A stretch of 64,000 bases of DNA. Origin: Leifsonia sp. Leaf336. Lineage in GTDB: Bacteria; Actinomycetota; Actinomycetes; Actinomycetales; Microbacteriaceae. A model generated the notes under the pieces. It ran no database searches and was not told the DNA's origin. It was given only the letters and a program-made list of their open reading frames with translations. Below are positions 19,093-27,045 of the stretch, piece by piece. Location: assembly GCF_001423695.1 (NCBI RefSeq), contig NZ_LMOZ01000002.1, positions 310,658 through 374,657 on the forward strand, written 5' to 3'. Both the position numbers and the translations under genes were made by a program. The stretch's first letter is position 1. Every line of letters starts with the position of its first letter.

Positions 19093-20478
19093 ATGAGCAC
19101 CGACCGGGGATCGACGACGGCGGCCGGGCAGCTCTCGAAGCCGGAAGGGGTGCTCGCCCCTCGCTATCGCTGGGTGAGCATCGGCATGTGCCTGCTCGTC
19201 ACCCTGGCCGCGTTCGAGGCGCTCGCCGTCACGACGATCATGCCTGCCGTCAGCCACGAGCTCGACGGCGCGGCACTGTACGCGTTCGCGTTCGCGGGCC
19301 CGCTCGCGGTCGGCGTCGTCGGGATGGTGCTCGCGGGTACCTGGTGCGACCGAGGCAATCCCCGCACGGTGCTCTTCGCGTCCGTCGTGCTGTTCGCCGC
19401 CGGCCTCACGCTCGCCGGAGCGGCTCCCACCATGCCGCTGTTCGTCACCGGGCGGCTCGTCCACGGGCTGGGCGGTGGCGCCCTGACGGTGGCGCTGTAC
19501 GTGATCGTCGCGCGCGTCTATCCCGCGCGCCTCCACCCGAGCATCTTCGCGGGCTTCGCCGCGGCGTGGGTCGTGCCGTCGCTGATCGGCCCCGTCATCG
19601 CCGGTACCGTCGCGGAGACGGCGGGCTGGAGGTGGGTCTTCCTCGGTGTCGTGGCGCTGGTGTTCCCGGCGATGCTGATGGTCGTCCCCGCCATGCGCGG
19701 TGTCCACGGCCCGGACCATCGCCCTGACGGCGGCGGCCGCGAGCTCGCGCGGATCGGCCTGGCCGCGCTTGTGGCGGTGGCGGTCCTCGGACTGACGCTC
19801 GCGGCCGAGGCCCGCGGGCCGGTGCAGTGGATCGTGCCGGTGGTCGCGGCGGTGGTCGCGGTCGCAGCGTTGCGTCCGCTCCTCCCTCGCGGCGTCCTGC
19901 TCGCGCGCCGCGGACTGCCGAGCGTGATCCTGGTGCGCGCGATCGTCGCGGGCGCCTTCTTCTCCGCCGAGGTCTACGTGCCGCTGATGATGGTGTCGCA
20001 GTACGGCGCGTCCCCGGCGGTCGCCGGGCTCGCCCTGACGGCCGCCGGTCTGAGCTGGGCCGCCGCGTCGTGGGCGCAGGGACGGTTCCCCGCCATCGGC
20101 AACCGCCTCGCGGCCCGTCTCGGTGCGCTCGGGCTGACGATCGCGATCGGGTCGCTTCTGGTCACGGCGCTGACCGGTGCTTCGCCGATCGTCATCGTCG
20201 TCGGCTGGGCGTTCGCCGGGATCGGGATGGGGCTTCTGTACCCGCGGCTGGGCGTGCTCACTCTCGAGTACTCCACGCCCTCCGACCAGGGCTTCAACAG
20301 CTCGGCCCTCTCGATCGCCGACTCGACCGGCTCCGCCATCGCCCTGGCAGCGACGGCGATCGCGTTCTCGGCGCTCGGCGGCGCGGAGTCCCCTGCGGCG
20401 TTCGCGGGGGTGTTCGCCGTCAACGGGCTGCTCTGCATAGCCGCCTGGCTGTGCGGCCCGCGCATCCTGGCGCGCTGA
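19093..20478 (+). CDS. MFS transporter (DHA-type)
   Basis: A 461-residue major-facilitator protein with about 14 hydrophobic segments. It shows the first-helix pattern LVTLAAFEALAVTTIMPAVS, the loop 2-3 motif GTWCDRGNPRTVLFA, and motif C-like GFAAAWVVPSLIGPVIAGT, typical of drug-proton antiporters. ATG 19093 lies 47 bp after the LacI-type gene and may be co-transcribed and regulated by it. It converges on a second MFS gene with 27 bp between stops. Substrate unknown. Confidence 0.86.
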   Translation: MSTDRGSTTAAGQLSKPEGVLAPRYRWVSIGMCLLVTLAAFEALAVTTIMPAVSHELDGAALYAFAFAGPLAVGVVGMVLAGTWCDRGNPRTVLFASVVLFAAGLTLAGAAPTMPLFVTGRLVHGLGGGALTVALYVIVARVYPARLHPSIFAGFAAAWVVPSLIGPVIAGTVAETAGWRWVFLGVVALVFPAMLMVVPAMRGVHGPDHRPDGGGRELARIGLAALVAVAVLGLTLAAEARGPVQWIVPVVAAVVAVAALRPLLPRGVLLARRGLPSVILVRAIVAGAFFSAEVYVPLMMVSQYGASPAVAGLALTAAGLSWAAASWAQGRFPAIGNRLAARLGALGLTIAIGSLLVTALTGASPIVIVVGWAFAGIGMGLLYPRLGVLTLEYSTPSDQGFNSSALSIADSTGSAIALAATAIAFSALGGAESPAAFAGVFAVNGLLCIAAWLCGPRILAR

Positions 20479-20505
20479 CGAGCTGACGACCCGCAGCGCG
20501 GCGGC

Positions 20506-21777
20506 TCAGGTGGTCGTGACCGCCGCGTCGCCCTGTCCGCGTGCGCCCGCCGTGTCCGCGGGGTCGCCCTGGTGGCGGCTGGCGAACAGGAACGGGATCC
20601 CGATCAGCTCGATCACCCCGCCGATGACCAGAGAGGCGCCGTAGCCCCAGAGGTCCGCCGCACGCCCGAGCGCCGGTTGGATGACGACCCCGCCGAGGCT
20701 CCCGAACAGCGAGTCGAACGACAGCACGGTCGCGCGCTGCTTCGACGGGATCATGTCGTTGAGGTACGCCTGCCGAACCGGACCGGCGACCGCGAAGACG
20801 AAGCCCCACACCACGAGCAGCACGACAGCGAACCAGAAGAACGCCGTCAGCCCGAGCAGCACCAGCACCACGATGCTGCACAGCGACGCGCCGATCACCG
20901 TCGACGTCCTCTTGGCGAACAGCCGCCGGAGCCGAGGAGCGAGGATTCCGCCCGCCACCTGCGCCAGCGAAAGGATGGCTGCCGCCAGCCCCGCGATCGA
21001 GTACGCCGTCGGGTCGCCGTACAGCTGGAGCAGGTACGGCTGCAGCGCATAGAACGCGTAGATGCCGACCCCGGAGGCGAACGGGGCCGAGAGGATGACG
21101 TAGCGCACGGAGCGCTTGCGCATCCCGTGCTCGATCGACTGCTGGAGGATGTTCCTGGTCGCCTTGAGCGGCCCCATCGACTTGTCGGGCGTGAAGCCGA
21201 GGTCGCGCATCGCCACGAACGCGAAGACGAACATCAGCACCAGCACGGCCGCCCGCAGCAGGAACGGCACGCCGAGGTTCGTGGCCTGGGCGATCACGCC
21301 GCCGAGCACCGACCCGACGAACATCGCGACACCCGTCACGACGAGCCCGCGGCCGAAGACCGCCTCCAGACTCCCCGTGTAGCCCGTCACGGCGAGGGCG
21401 TCGACCAGCCAGGCGTCGACGGCGCCCGAGAAGAAGGTGAAGCCGAGCCCGAGGAGCATGGAGGCGAGCGCCCACCACACGAACGGGGCGTGCCACACCC
21501 AGAGCAGCCAGTAGAGCGCGGTCGACAGTGACAGCGTGATGGTGCCGAGCAGATAGGAGGCGCGCCTCCCGATGGTGTCGGCGACCACGCCGGTGGGGAT
21601 CTCGAAGATCACCATGCCTGCCGTGAAGAAGGCGTTCGCGGCGAACGCCTCGAAGTTGGTGAGCCCGGCATCCAGGAGGAACAGCGTGTTGATGCCCCAG
21701 ATGAACGACGCGGCGAGGGTGTTGCCCAGCAGCAGCGTCAGGTAGACGCCCTGCACCCGCCGGGCGGAGGTGGTCAT
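20506..21777 (-). CDS. MFS transporter
   Basis: A 423-residue major-facilitator protein with 12 helices. It begins MTTSARRVQGVYLTLLLGNT and contains GVVADTIGRRASYLLG as loop 2-3 motif A and FEIPTGVVAD in helix 2. The start at 21777 is preferred to an upstream in-frame start (21837) whose first 20 residues are unlike a transporter. It resembles putative permeases of the type exporting drugs or small metabolites; substrate unknown. Divergent from the glycerate kinase gene (116 bp apart). Confidence 0.85.
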   Translation of the reverse strand: MTTSARRVQGVYLTLLLGNTLAASFIWGINTLFLLDAGLTNFEAFAANAFFTAGMVIFEIPTGVVADTIGRRASYLLGTITLSLSTALYWLLWVWHAPFVWWALASMLLGLGFTFFSGAVDAWLVDALAVTGYTGSLEAVFGRGLVVTGVAMFVGSVLGGVIAQATNLGVPFLLRAAVLVLMFVFAFVAMRDLGFTPDKSMGPLKATRNILQQSIEHGMRKRSVRYVILSAPFASGVGIYAFYALQPYLLQLYGDPTAYSIAGLAAAILSLAQVAGGILAPRLRRLFAKRTSTVIGASLCSIVVLVLLGLTAFFWFAVVLLVVWGFVFAVAGPVRQAYLNDMIPSKQRATVLSFDSLFGSLGGVVIQPALGRAADLWGYGASLVIGGVIELIGIPFLFASRHQGDPADTAGARGQGDAAVTTT

Positions 21778-21893
21778 GGTGCGGACCTGCGTGTTGCCGT
21801 CATGGCGGACATCATCGTCCGGTCGCGCGCGGTGCACCAGAGGAGGCTGGTGGAGTCGGTGGCGCGAGGGAACGGTGTGGCAGGCTGAGTCGC

Positions 21894-23006
21894 ATGGCCA
21901 CCGTCGTCTTCGCTCCCGACTCGTTCAAAGGCTCGGCGACCGCGACCGAGGTGGCCGCGGCGCTCGCCGAGGGGTGGATGTCGGTGCGCGCGGACGATCG
22001 TGTCGTGCCGATGCCGATGGCCGACGGCGGCGAGGGCACGCTCGACGCGTTCGAGGCCGCCGTTCCGGGTTCCGGCCGGCGCCCGGTGAGCGTAACCGGC
22101 CCCGAGGGTGTCGACCGGGAGGCGAGCTGGCTCCTCCTGCCCGGCGGGATCGCGGTGGTGGAGCTGGCGGAGACGAGCGGGATCGGCCTGATGCCCGCCC
22201 TCGCCGTGTTCGACGCCCAGACGGCCGGATTCGGCCAGGCGATCGCCGCCGCGCTGGACGCGGGTGCGACGCGGCTGCTGCTCGCGATCGGCGGCAGTGC
22301 CTCCACAGATGGCGGTGCCGGGATGCTGAGCGCACTGGGCGCGCGGCTGCTCGATGCGACCGGTTCGGACATCGCATCCGGCAATCGGGGTCTTGCCGAG
22401 CTCGCCGTGGTCGACCTCACCGGACTGCGCCCGCTCCCGCTCGGCGGGGCGCGCATCCTGAGCGATGTGACGAACCCGCTGCTCGGGCCGGATGGCGCCG
22501 CAGCGGTGTTCGGGCCGCAGAAGGGTGCGTCCGCCGATGACGTGCCGGTGCTGGAGGCGGGTCTCGCCCGCTTCGCGTCGGCGCTGCGGGAGGCCGGGGT
22601 GGAGGTCGATCCGCGCACTCCCGGCGCGGGCGCCGCAGGCGGGACCGGTTTCGGCCTCCTCGCCTGGGGTGCCGAGCTCGCTCCCGGCGCGGCGGCGGCG
22701 GGGGAGGCGCTCGGCCTGCCGGAGGCCCTCGCGGAGGCGGACGTCGTGGTGACGGGGGAAGGCCGCTACGACTCCCAGTCGGCTGCGGGAAAGGTCCCCG
22801 AGTACGTCGCGCTCCTCGCCGCCGCGGCCGGGATCCCGGCGCTGCTGGCGGCGGGCTCGATCGCCGCCGACCCGCGCGGCTTCGCCGGCGCCGCCTCCCT
22901 CTCCGAGCTCGCGGGAGGCTCCGCCGCCGCGATCGCCGAGCCGCTGCGCTGGGCGCGCGCCGCCGGCGGCGCCCTGGCCCGACGGTTCGCGCCGCCCACC
23001 CCCTGA
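21894..23006 (+). CDS. glxK: Glycerate kinase (GarK/GlxK family)
   Basis: A 370-residue kinase phosphorylating D-glycerate, feeding glycerate from glyoxylate or sugar-acid breakdown into glycolysis. Family motifs seen: VFAPDSFKGSATATEVAAAL at the N terminus, PMADGGEGTLDAF (about 42-54), IGGSASTDGGAGML (about 135-148), and GEGRYDSQSAAGK. Start ATG 21894. Immediately past the stop lie a triple-palindrome repeat and then a second, diverged copy of this gene's last 50 or so codons, so the 3' end may have been replaced in the past. Confidence 0.92.
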   Translation: MATVVFAPDSFKGSATATEVAAALAEGWMSVRADDRVVPMPMADGGEGTLDAFEAAVPGSGRRPVSVTGPEGVDREASWLLLPGGIAVVELAETSGIGLMPALAVFDAQTAGFGQAIAAALDAGATRLLLAIGGSASTDGGAGMLSALGARLLDATGSDIASGNRGLAELAVVDLTGLRPLPLGGARILSDVTNPLLGPDGAAAVFGPQKGASADDVPVLEAGLARFASALREAGVEVDPRTPGAGAAGGTGFGLLAWGAELAPGAAAAGEALGLPEALAEADVVVTGEGRYDSQSAAGKVPEYVALLAAAAGIPALLAAGSIAADPRGFAGAASLSELAGGSAAAIAEPLRWARAAGGALARRFAPPTP

Positions 23007-23013
23007 CCGCCCG

Positions 23014-23068
23014 CGATTCGTGACGAATGTCGCTATTCGTGCCACGAATCACGAGATTCGTCACGAGT
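23014..23068. repeat. Triple-palindrome repeat, copy A
   Basis: Three related dyads in a row: ATTCGTGACGAAT (23016), ATTCGTGCCACGAAT (23035) and ATTCGTCACGAGT (23056). Starts are 19 and 21 bp apart, exactly as in copy B at 55566-55620. The first and third units are complementary to one another, so the whole can fold as one long stem with the middle dyad at its tip. It lies 8 bp after the glycerate kinase stop and could act as a terminator or REP-like element. Confidence 0.8.
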
Positions 23069-23082
23069 GTCGCGACACCTCT

Positions 23083-23244
23083 CTGGCAGCGGGCTCGATC
23101 CTCGTCGAGCCTCGCGGATTCGCCGGCGTCGCCTCGCTTTCGGAGCTCGCCGGAGGCCCCGTCGAAGCCTTTGCGGAAACGTTGCCCTGGGCGCGAGTCG
23201 CAGGCGTCGCTCTGGCCCGCGACTTCACGCGGTCAACCGGGTGA
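23083..23244 (+). pseudogene. Diverged second copy of the glycerate kinase C-terminal segment
   Basis: An open frame (ending TGA at 23242-23244) reads LAAGSILVEPRGFAGVASLS followed by ELAGGPVEAFAETLPWARVA. The intact kinase ends LAAGSIAADPRGFAGAASLS followed by ELAGGSAAAIAEPLRWARAA. By hand alignment about 36 of 53 residues match. The fragment has no start of its own and begins right after the triple-palindrome repeat. It is either the displaced original 3' end of the gene or the remnant of a tandem paralogue. Confidence 0.75.
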
Positions 23245-23288
23245 CGCCTCTGCGCATTCGCGCCGAAGGTCACAAATGCGCAGAGGCG
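23245..23288. terminator. Perfect 14-bp inverted repeat
   Basis: CGCCTCTGCGCATT (23245-23258) and AATGCGCAGAGGCG (23275-23288) pair perfectly around a 16-nt loop. It follows the kinase fragment and precedes the convergent secreted-protein gene, so it may stop transcription from either side. Confidence 0.6.
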
Positions 23289-23289
23289 C

Positions 23290-23318
23290 GTTGGTCACGA
23301 ATGTCGTGATTCGTGCCG
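23290..23318. repeat. Degenerate copy C of the triple-palindrome repeat
   Basis: GTTGGTCACGAAT (23290) and ATTCGTGCCGAA (23309) keep the 19-bp offset of the first two units of copies A and B; the third unit is missing. CACGAAT and ATTCGTG pair around a 6-nt loop, so it may also serve as a terminator for the minus-strand gene ending at 23327. Confidence 0.55.
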
Positions 23319-23326
23319 AACCATCC

Positions 23327-24067
23327 TCAGTTGGCTCGTGCTTCGTCGGGCACGGAGGACTCGGCGTCCGATGTGGACTCGGCCTCCGATGTGGACTCGG
23401 CGTCCGATGTGGACTCGGCCTCCGATGTGGACTCGGCCTCCGGGGTCGACTCGGCCTCCGGGACGGACTCATCGACGCTCAGCGGTCCGTCGTCCGCAGA
23501 GAGAACCTCCAGGGTGGTCGTAACCGGTTCGAAGTCCGGGGCGGACACCGTGATGACGATGGTTCCCGTGAGGCCGGGTATGCCGACGGCCGGAATGATC
23601 AGCAGGGTGCCGATCGGCGTGACGGTGATCGGGCAGGTGGCGGCGGTTCCGTTCACCGTGACGTAGACGACCGTGGGGAGGGCCTGCCCGTCGAACGGAA
23701 CGATCGTTCCCATCAGGATCAGGGACGAGTTGTTGTAAAAGCTGTCCGCGTGCGCGTCGAAAGTGAAGTTTCCGAGCTGTGCGGGTGCCGATGCGGCGTG
23801 CGCGGGCGACGTCGCTATGAGTGAGATCGCAGGCGCGCTCCAGGCTGCTACGCCGATCGCCGTTCGACGGCTGACTCGCGCAGCGCTGGGTGAGGATGCA
23901 ACTGAGATCTGATTATTGCTGTTGAGCCCGGGGGGGGCATGCGTAGCGCTCCGATTCGTCTCGGTGAGTATGTGAGATGGGTTCTCGACCGCTTGTGCGG
24001 CACCGGTGCAGGGGCGGCGACGGTATCCCGGATCGGGCTCGTTGCCGTTTGGCTCTGCATCCTTCAA
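23327..24067 (-). CDS. Tat-exported protein with acidic tandem-repeat C terminus; start/frame uncertain
   Basis: The readable frame encodes a twin-arginine export signal (VSRRTAIGVAAWSAPAISLI then ATSPAHAAS), a beta-rich, probably Ig-like domain, and an acidic tail of six-residue repeats (EAESTS/EAESTD type). The frame extends to ATG 24067, but that start has an ill-placed AAGG and would put the twin arginines at residue 67, far too deep for a signal peptide. ATG 23940, with GGAG eight bases upstream, would put them near residue 25. It is out of frame by one base because of an eight-C tract right after the ATG; nine C would give a perfect in-frame start. No sorting or anchor motif is visible. 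Function unknown; perhaps a surface or matrix protein. Confidence 0.65.
   Translation of the reverse strand: MKDAEPNGNEPDPGYRRRPCTGAAQAVENPSHILTETNRSATHAPPGLNSNNQISVASSPSAARVSRRTAIGVAAWSAPAISLIATSPAHAASAPAQLGNFTFDAHADSFYNNSSLILMGTIVPFDGQALPTVVYVTVNGTAATCPITVTPIGTLLIIPAVGIPGLTGTIVITVSAPDFEPVTTTLEVLSADDGPLSVDESVPEAESTPEAESTSEAESTSDAESTSEAESTSDAESSVPDEARAN
23358..23465 (-). repeat. Six 18-bp tandem repeats encoding an acidic Ser/Thr tail
   Basis: Six units of the type GACTCGGCCTCCGATGTG follow head to tail (the last two slightly diverged, CCGGGGTC and CCGGGACG endings). They encode Glu-Ser-Thr-Ser-Glu/Asp-Ala repeats at the C terminus of the exported protein. Eighteen base pairs is a multiple of three, so copy-number change keeps the frame. 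Confidence 0.9.
23930..23940 (-). other. Poly-C tract at a candidate start codon
   Basis: On the minus strand ATG (23940-23938) is followed by eight C (23937-23930) and then GGGCTC. With eight C the start leads into another frame; with nine it joins the frame of the Tat-exported protein as MPPPGLNSNNQ. GGAG lies 8 bases before the ATG. This is the layout of a slipped-strand phase-variable switch, or of a homopolymer sequencing error. Confidence 0.6.
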
Positions 24068-24141
24068 ATTCTATATAGAGAGCTCAAACTTCGAAAAATC
24101 TATTTAAGACTTACAATTTATGTATTCCAGAATAATCACTG
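24061..24141. other. AT-rich patch upstream of the exported-protein gene
   Basis: An abrupt AT-rich stretch in otherwise GC-rich DNA, containing the palindrome TCTATATAGA (24070-24079) and several TATA-like hexamers. It may hold the promoter for the minus-strand exported-protein gene, or mark foreign DNA. No gene is visible between it and xylB. Confidence 0.6.
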
Positions 24142-24201
24142 AAATGGAACCACATCGGAGACTTGCGGTGGGATCGTTCGCCGCCCGGATGGCACTACGG
24201 A

Positions 24202-25653
24202 CTAAGGCACGTAGACTCGCCGCTGCTCGCGGATGATCGCCCGCGTGTCGACCGCGAGCGGGGCCGCCGACTCCACCGTCCACGTCGGGCGCGTGCCCGT
24301 GAGCGCCCACGCCGCTTGCACGGCGCCGCCGTCGGCGACGTACTCGCCGGGGGAGGGGATGACCACCGGCGCGTCGAACACCTGCGCCGCGATGGTGGCG
24401 ACGGCCGGGTTCTGCGCTGCTCCGCCGATCAGCAGGATGCGCTGCTCCCTGCTGCGCTCACCGGCCAGGGCGACCCGGCGCACCGCGTCGAGGCCGTCGG
24501 CGAGGCCGCACAGCATCCCCTCGATGGCGGCGCGCGCGAAGTTGGCCGGTCGGGTCGTGGCGAGCGTGAGGCCGTGGAGGCGGGCCTTCGCATCGGGGAG
24601 GTTCGGCGTGCGCTCGCCCTCGAAGTAGGGGATCAGCACGACTCCGCCAGCGCCGGGCTCCGCCTCCAGAGCGAGAGCGGCGAGACCGTCGTGGTCCACC
24701 CCGAGCAGCCCGGCGATCGAGTCGAGCACGCGCGCGGCGTTGAGTGTGGCGATGAGCGGCAGGGAGACGCCGCTCGCGTCGGCGAAGCCCGCGACCGTGC
24801 CGCTGGCGTCGGCGACCGGCTCCGCGGTGACGGCGAACACGGTGCCGGAGGTGCCGATCGAGACGACGACGTCGCCCTCGGTCGCGCCGAGGCCGAGCGC
24901 GCCTCCCGCGTTGTCGCCGGCGCCAGGGCCGACGAGCACACCGCTCGGAGTGCGGCCCGCGGAGTCGGCGGGGCCGAGCACGCGCGGCAGGACGACCCCG
25001 TCGCCGGCCGTTCCGGCCTCTCGGCCGGGGCGGCCGAGCGCGCGCTCGAACAGTTCGAAGTCGTACGCGCCGGTGGCGGCGCTCCAGTACGCGGTTCCGC
25101 TGGCGTCGGAGCGGTCGGTGGTCAGGGCCTCCAGGTCGGGGCCGAGGGGGCTCTCGTCGGCGGGGCCGTAGCCGCGCAGGCGCCAGGTGAGCCAGTCGTG
25201 CGGCAGCGCCACGGCGGCCACGCGCGCGGCGTTGGCCGGCTCGGCGTCACGCAGCCAGCGCAGCTTGGTGGCGGTGAAGGAGGCGACGGGCACCACCCCG
25301 ACGCGCTCGGCGTAGGCGTCGGCCCCCACCTCGTCGATCAGGTCGCGCGCAGCCTGGGCGCTGCGGGTGTCGTTCCAGAGCAGGGCGTCGCGGATCACGC
25401 GCCCCTCGGCGTCGAGCACGACCATGCCGTGCTGCTGGCCCGCGATCGAGATCGCGGCGACGTCATCGAGACCTCCGGCCGACTCGATCGCCTGCTGCAG
25501 GGCCGCCCACCAGGCCGCCGGGTCGACCTCGGTGCCGTCGGGATGCCCCGCGCGGCCCGAGCGCACCAGCGCGCCGGACTCGAGGTCGCGGACGACCACC
25601 TTGCAGCTCTGCGTCGACGAATCCACTCCCGCGACCAACGTCACATCCGACAC
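24202..25653 (-). CDS. xylB: Xylulokinase
   Basis: A 483-residue FGGY-family sugar kinase that phosphorylates D-xylulose with ATP to xylulose 5-phosphate, which enters the pentose phosphate pathway. It shows [16 protein letters not shown] at the N terminus, the xylulokinase-typical [14 protein letters not shown] near residue 70 and LLWNDTRSA near 91, and the C-terminal ATP-binding GGAAQNP. The start is GTG 25653 with GAGGAG upstream. It lies downstream of xylA on the same strand with a long hairpin in the 118-bp gap, so xylB may be read at a lower level than xylA. Confidence 0.94.
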   Translation of the reverse strand: MSDVTLVAGVDSSTQSCKVVVRDLESGALVRSGRAGHPDGTEVDPAAWWAALQQAIESAGGLDDVAAISIAGQQHGMVVLDAEGRVIRDALLWNDTRSAQAARDLIDEVGADAYAERVGVVPVASFTATKLRWLRDAEPANAARVAAVALPHDWLTWRLRGYGPADESPLGPDLEALTTDRSDASGTAYWSAATGAYDFELFERALGRPGREAGTAGDGVVLPRVLGPADSAGRTPSGVLVGPGAGDNAGGALGLGATEGDVVVSIGTSGTVFAVTAEPVADASGTVAGFADASGVSLPLIATLNAARVLDSIAGLLGVDHDGLAALALEAEPGAGGVVLIPYFEGERTPNLPDAKARLHGLTLATTRPANFARAAIEGMLCGLADGLDAVRRVALAGERSREQRILLIGGAAQNPAVATIAAQVFDAPVVIPSPGEYVADGGAVQAAWALTGTRPTWTVESAAPLAVDTRAIIREQRRVYVP

Positions 25654-25694
25654 GCGCGCTCCTCACCTTCCACAGTCATCAATGTCGTCACCGA

Positions 25695-25753
25695 TCGAGG
25701 GGCACGTCGTTGTCACTTCCGAGGCGGAAAAGCGACAACGACGTGCCCCTCGA
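25695..25753 (-). terminator. Perfect 20-bp inverted repeat between xylA and xylB
   Basis: TCGAGGGGCACGTCGTTGTC (25695-25714) pairs perfectly with its complement at 25734-25753. The 19-nt loop can itself form TTCCG-AGG-CGGAA. Placed between the two genes of the operon it may be a partial terminator or an mRNA-stabilising structure that raises xylA over xylB. The sequence could also be a repeat family in this genome. Confidence 0.75.
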
Positions 25754-25771
25754 CGGAGGCTGAGCAGCAGC

Positions 25772-26965
25772 TCAGCCGCGAGCGCCCAGCAGGTGCTCGA
25801 GGGCCAGCTGCTGCAGGCGCACGAAGCCGAAGCCCTTGCCGCCGAAGTACGCGCTCGCGTCGAAGTCCTCGTACGCGCTGCGGTCGGCCAGGAGGTCGTC
25901 GTAGCTCTCGCCGGAGCCGAGGGTCGGCTGCGACAGCTCGGTGACGCGCGAAGCCTCCAGGGCCTCCTGCACCTCGGGGTCGGCGCGGAACGCGGCCGCA
26001 CGCTCCTTGAGCAGCAGGTAGGTGCGCATGTTCGCCGCGGCGGAGTCCCACACGCCCGTGATGTCTTCGGTGCGCGACGGCTTGTAGTCGAAGTGGCGCG
26101 GGCCGTCGTAGGCCTGGCCGCCGTTGGGGCCGCCGTTCTCGAGCAGGTCGACGAGGGCGAACGCGTTCTGGAGGTCGCCGTGACCGAACACGAGGTCCTG
26201 GTCGTACTTGATGCCGCGCTGGCCGTTGAGGTCGATGTGGTAAAGCTTGCCGTGGTACAGCGCCTGGGCGATGCCCGCGGCGAAGTTGAGGCCCGCCATC
26301 TGCTCGTGACCGACCTCGGGGTTGAGGCCCACCAGCTCGGGGCGCTCGAGCGAGTTGATGAAGGCGAGCGCGTGGCCCACCGTCGGCAGCAGGATGTCGC
26401 CACGGGGCTCGTTCGGCTTGGGCTCGATGGCGAAGCGGATGTCGTAGCCCTTGTCGGTGACGTAGTCGCCGAGCAGGTTGACGGCCTCGCGGTAGCGCTC
26501 CAGGGCGGCCTGGATGTTCTTGGCCGAGTCGTACTCGGCGCCCTCACGGCCGCCCCACATCACGAAGGTCTTGGCGCCGAGCTCGGCGGCCAGGTCGATG
26601 TTGCGGAGCACCTTGCGCAGCGCGAAGCGGCGCACGGCGCGGTCGTTGGAGGTGAAGCCGCCGTCCTTGAAGACGGGGGCGCTGAACAGGTTGGTGGTGA
26701 CCATCGGCACGATGACGCCGGTGTCGGCGAGCACCTGCTTGAGGCGGTCGATCTGCTTCTGGCGCTCGGCGTCGGTCGAGCCGAACGCGAAGAGGTCGTC
26801 GTCGTGGAAGGTGAGGCCGTAGGCGCCGAGCTCGCTGAGCTTGGTCACCGCCTCGACCACGTCGAGCTGCGGGCGGGTCGGGCCGCCGAACGGGTCGGTG
26901 CCGTTGTAGCCGATGGTCCACAGTCCGAACGAGAACTTGTCGGCGCGGGTGGGGGTGAGGCTCAT
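25772..26965 (-). CDS. xylA: Xylose isomerase
   Basis: A 397-residue class I (actinobacterial-type) D-xylose isomerase converting xylose to xylulose with two divalent metals. Active-site residues fall at the same numbers as in the Streptomyces enzymes: His54 and Asp57 in FHDDD, Glu181 and Lys183 in [10 protein letters not shown], Glu217 and His220 in NPEVGH, Asp245, and Asp255/Asp257 in KYDQDL. The start ATG 26965 has AAGGAA at good spacing. The LacI-type gene lies 80 bp upstream on the same strand, and a -10 box with an operator-like dyad sits in that gap. Length and motifs are complete. Confidence 0.97.
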   Translation of the reverse strand: MSLTPTRADKFSFGLWTIGYNGTDPFGGPTRPQLDVVEAVTKLSELGAYGLTFHDDDLFAFGSTDAERQKQIDRLKQVLADTGVIVPMVTTNLFSAPVFKDGGFTSNDRAVRRFALRKVLRNIDLAAELGAKTFVMWGGREGAEYDSAKNIQAALERYREAVNLLGDYVTDKGYDIRFAIEPKPNEPRGDILLPTVGHALAFINSLERPELVGLNPEVGHEQMAGLNFAAGIAQALYHGKLYHIDLNGQRGIKYDQDLVFGHGDLQNAFALVDLLENGGPNGGQAYDGPRHFDYKPSRTEDITGVWDSAAANMRTYLLLKERAAAFRADPEVQEALEASRVTELSQPTLGSGESYDDLLADRSAYEDFDASAYFGGKGFGFVRLQQLALEHLLGARG

Positions 26966-26999
26966 GGATGGTTCCTTCAGCGTCGTCGGTGATTTGTTG

Positions 27000-27016
27000 T
27001 TTCACTAAACTTATAC
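27000..27016 (-). promoter_or_regulatory. xylA promoter -10 with operator-like dyad
   Basis: On the minus strand TATAAG (27016-27011) makes a good -10 box. It runs into the dyad GTTTAGTGAAAC (27011-27000), whose GTTT/AAAC arms flank AGTG, where transcription would start. The half-site AAACTT here (27008-27013 on the plus strand) recurs upstream of the dehydrogenase operon (29167 and 29188). No good -35 box is seen. Confidence 0.5.
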
Positions 27017-27045
27017 CAGGAGTGACGCGTGCGCGCCACCGGCAC

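Noticed and set aside
23358-23465. Possible CRISPR array
   Set aside because: The units are contiguous 18-bp coding repeats with no spacers.
23524-23540. Second T-arm look-alike, ACCGGTTCGAAGTCCGG
   Set aside because: It lies in the exported-protein coding frame and has no flanking tRNA structure.
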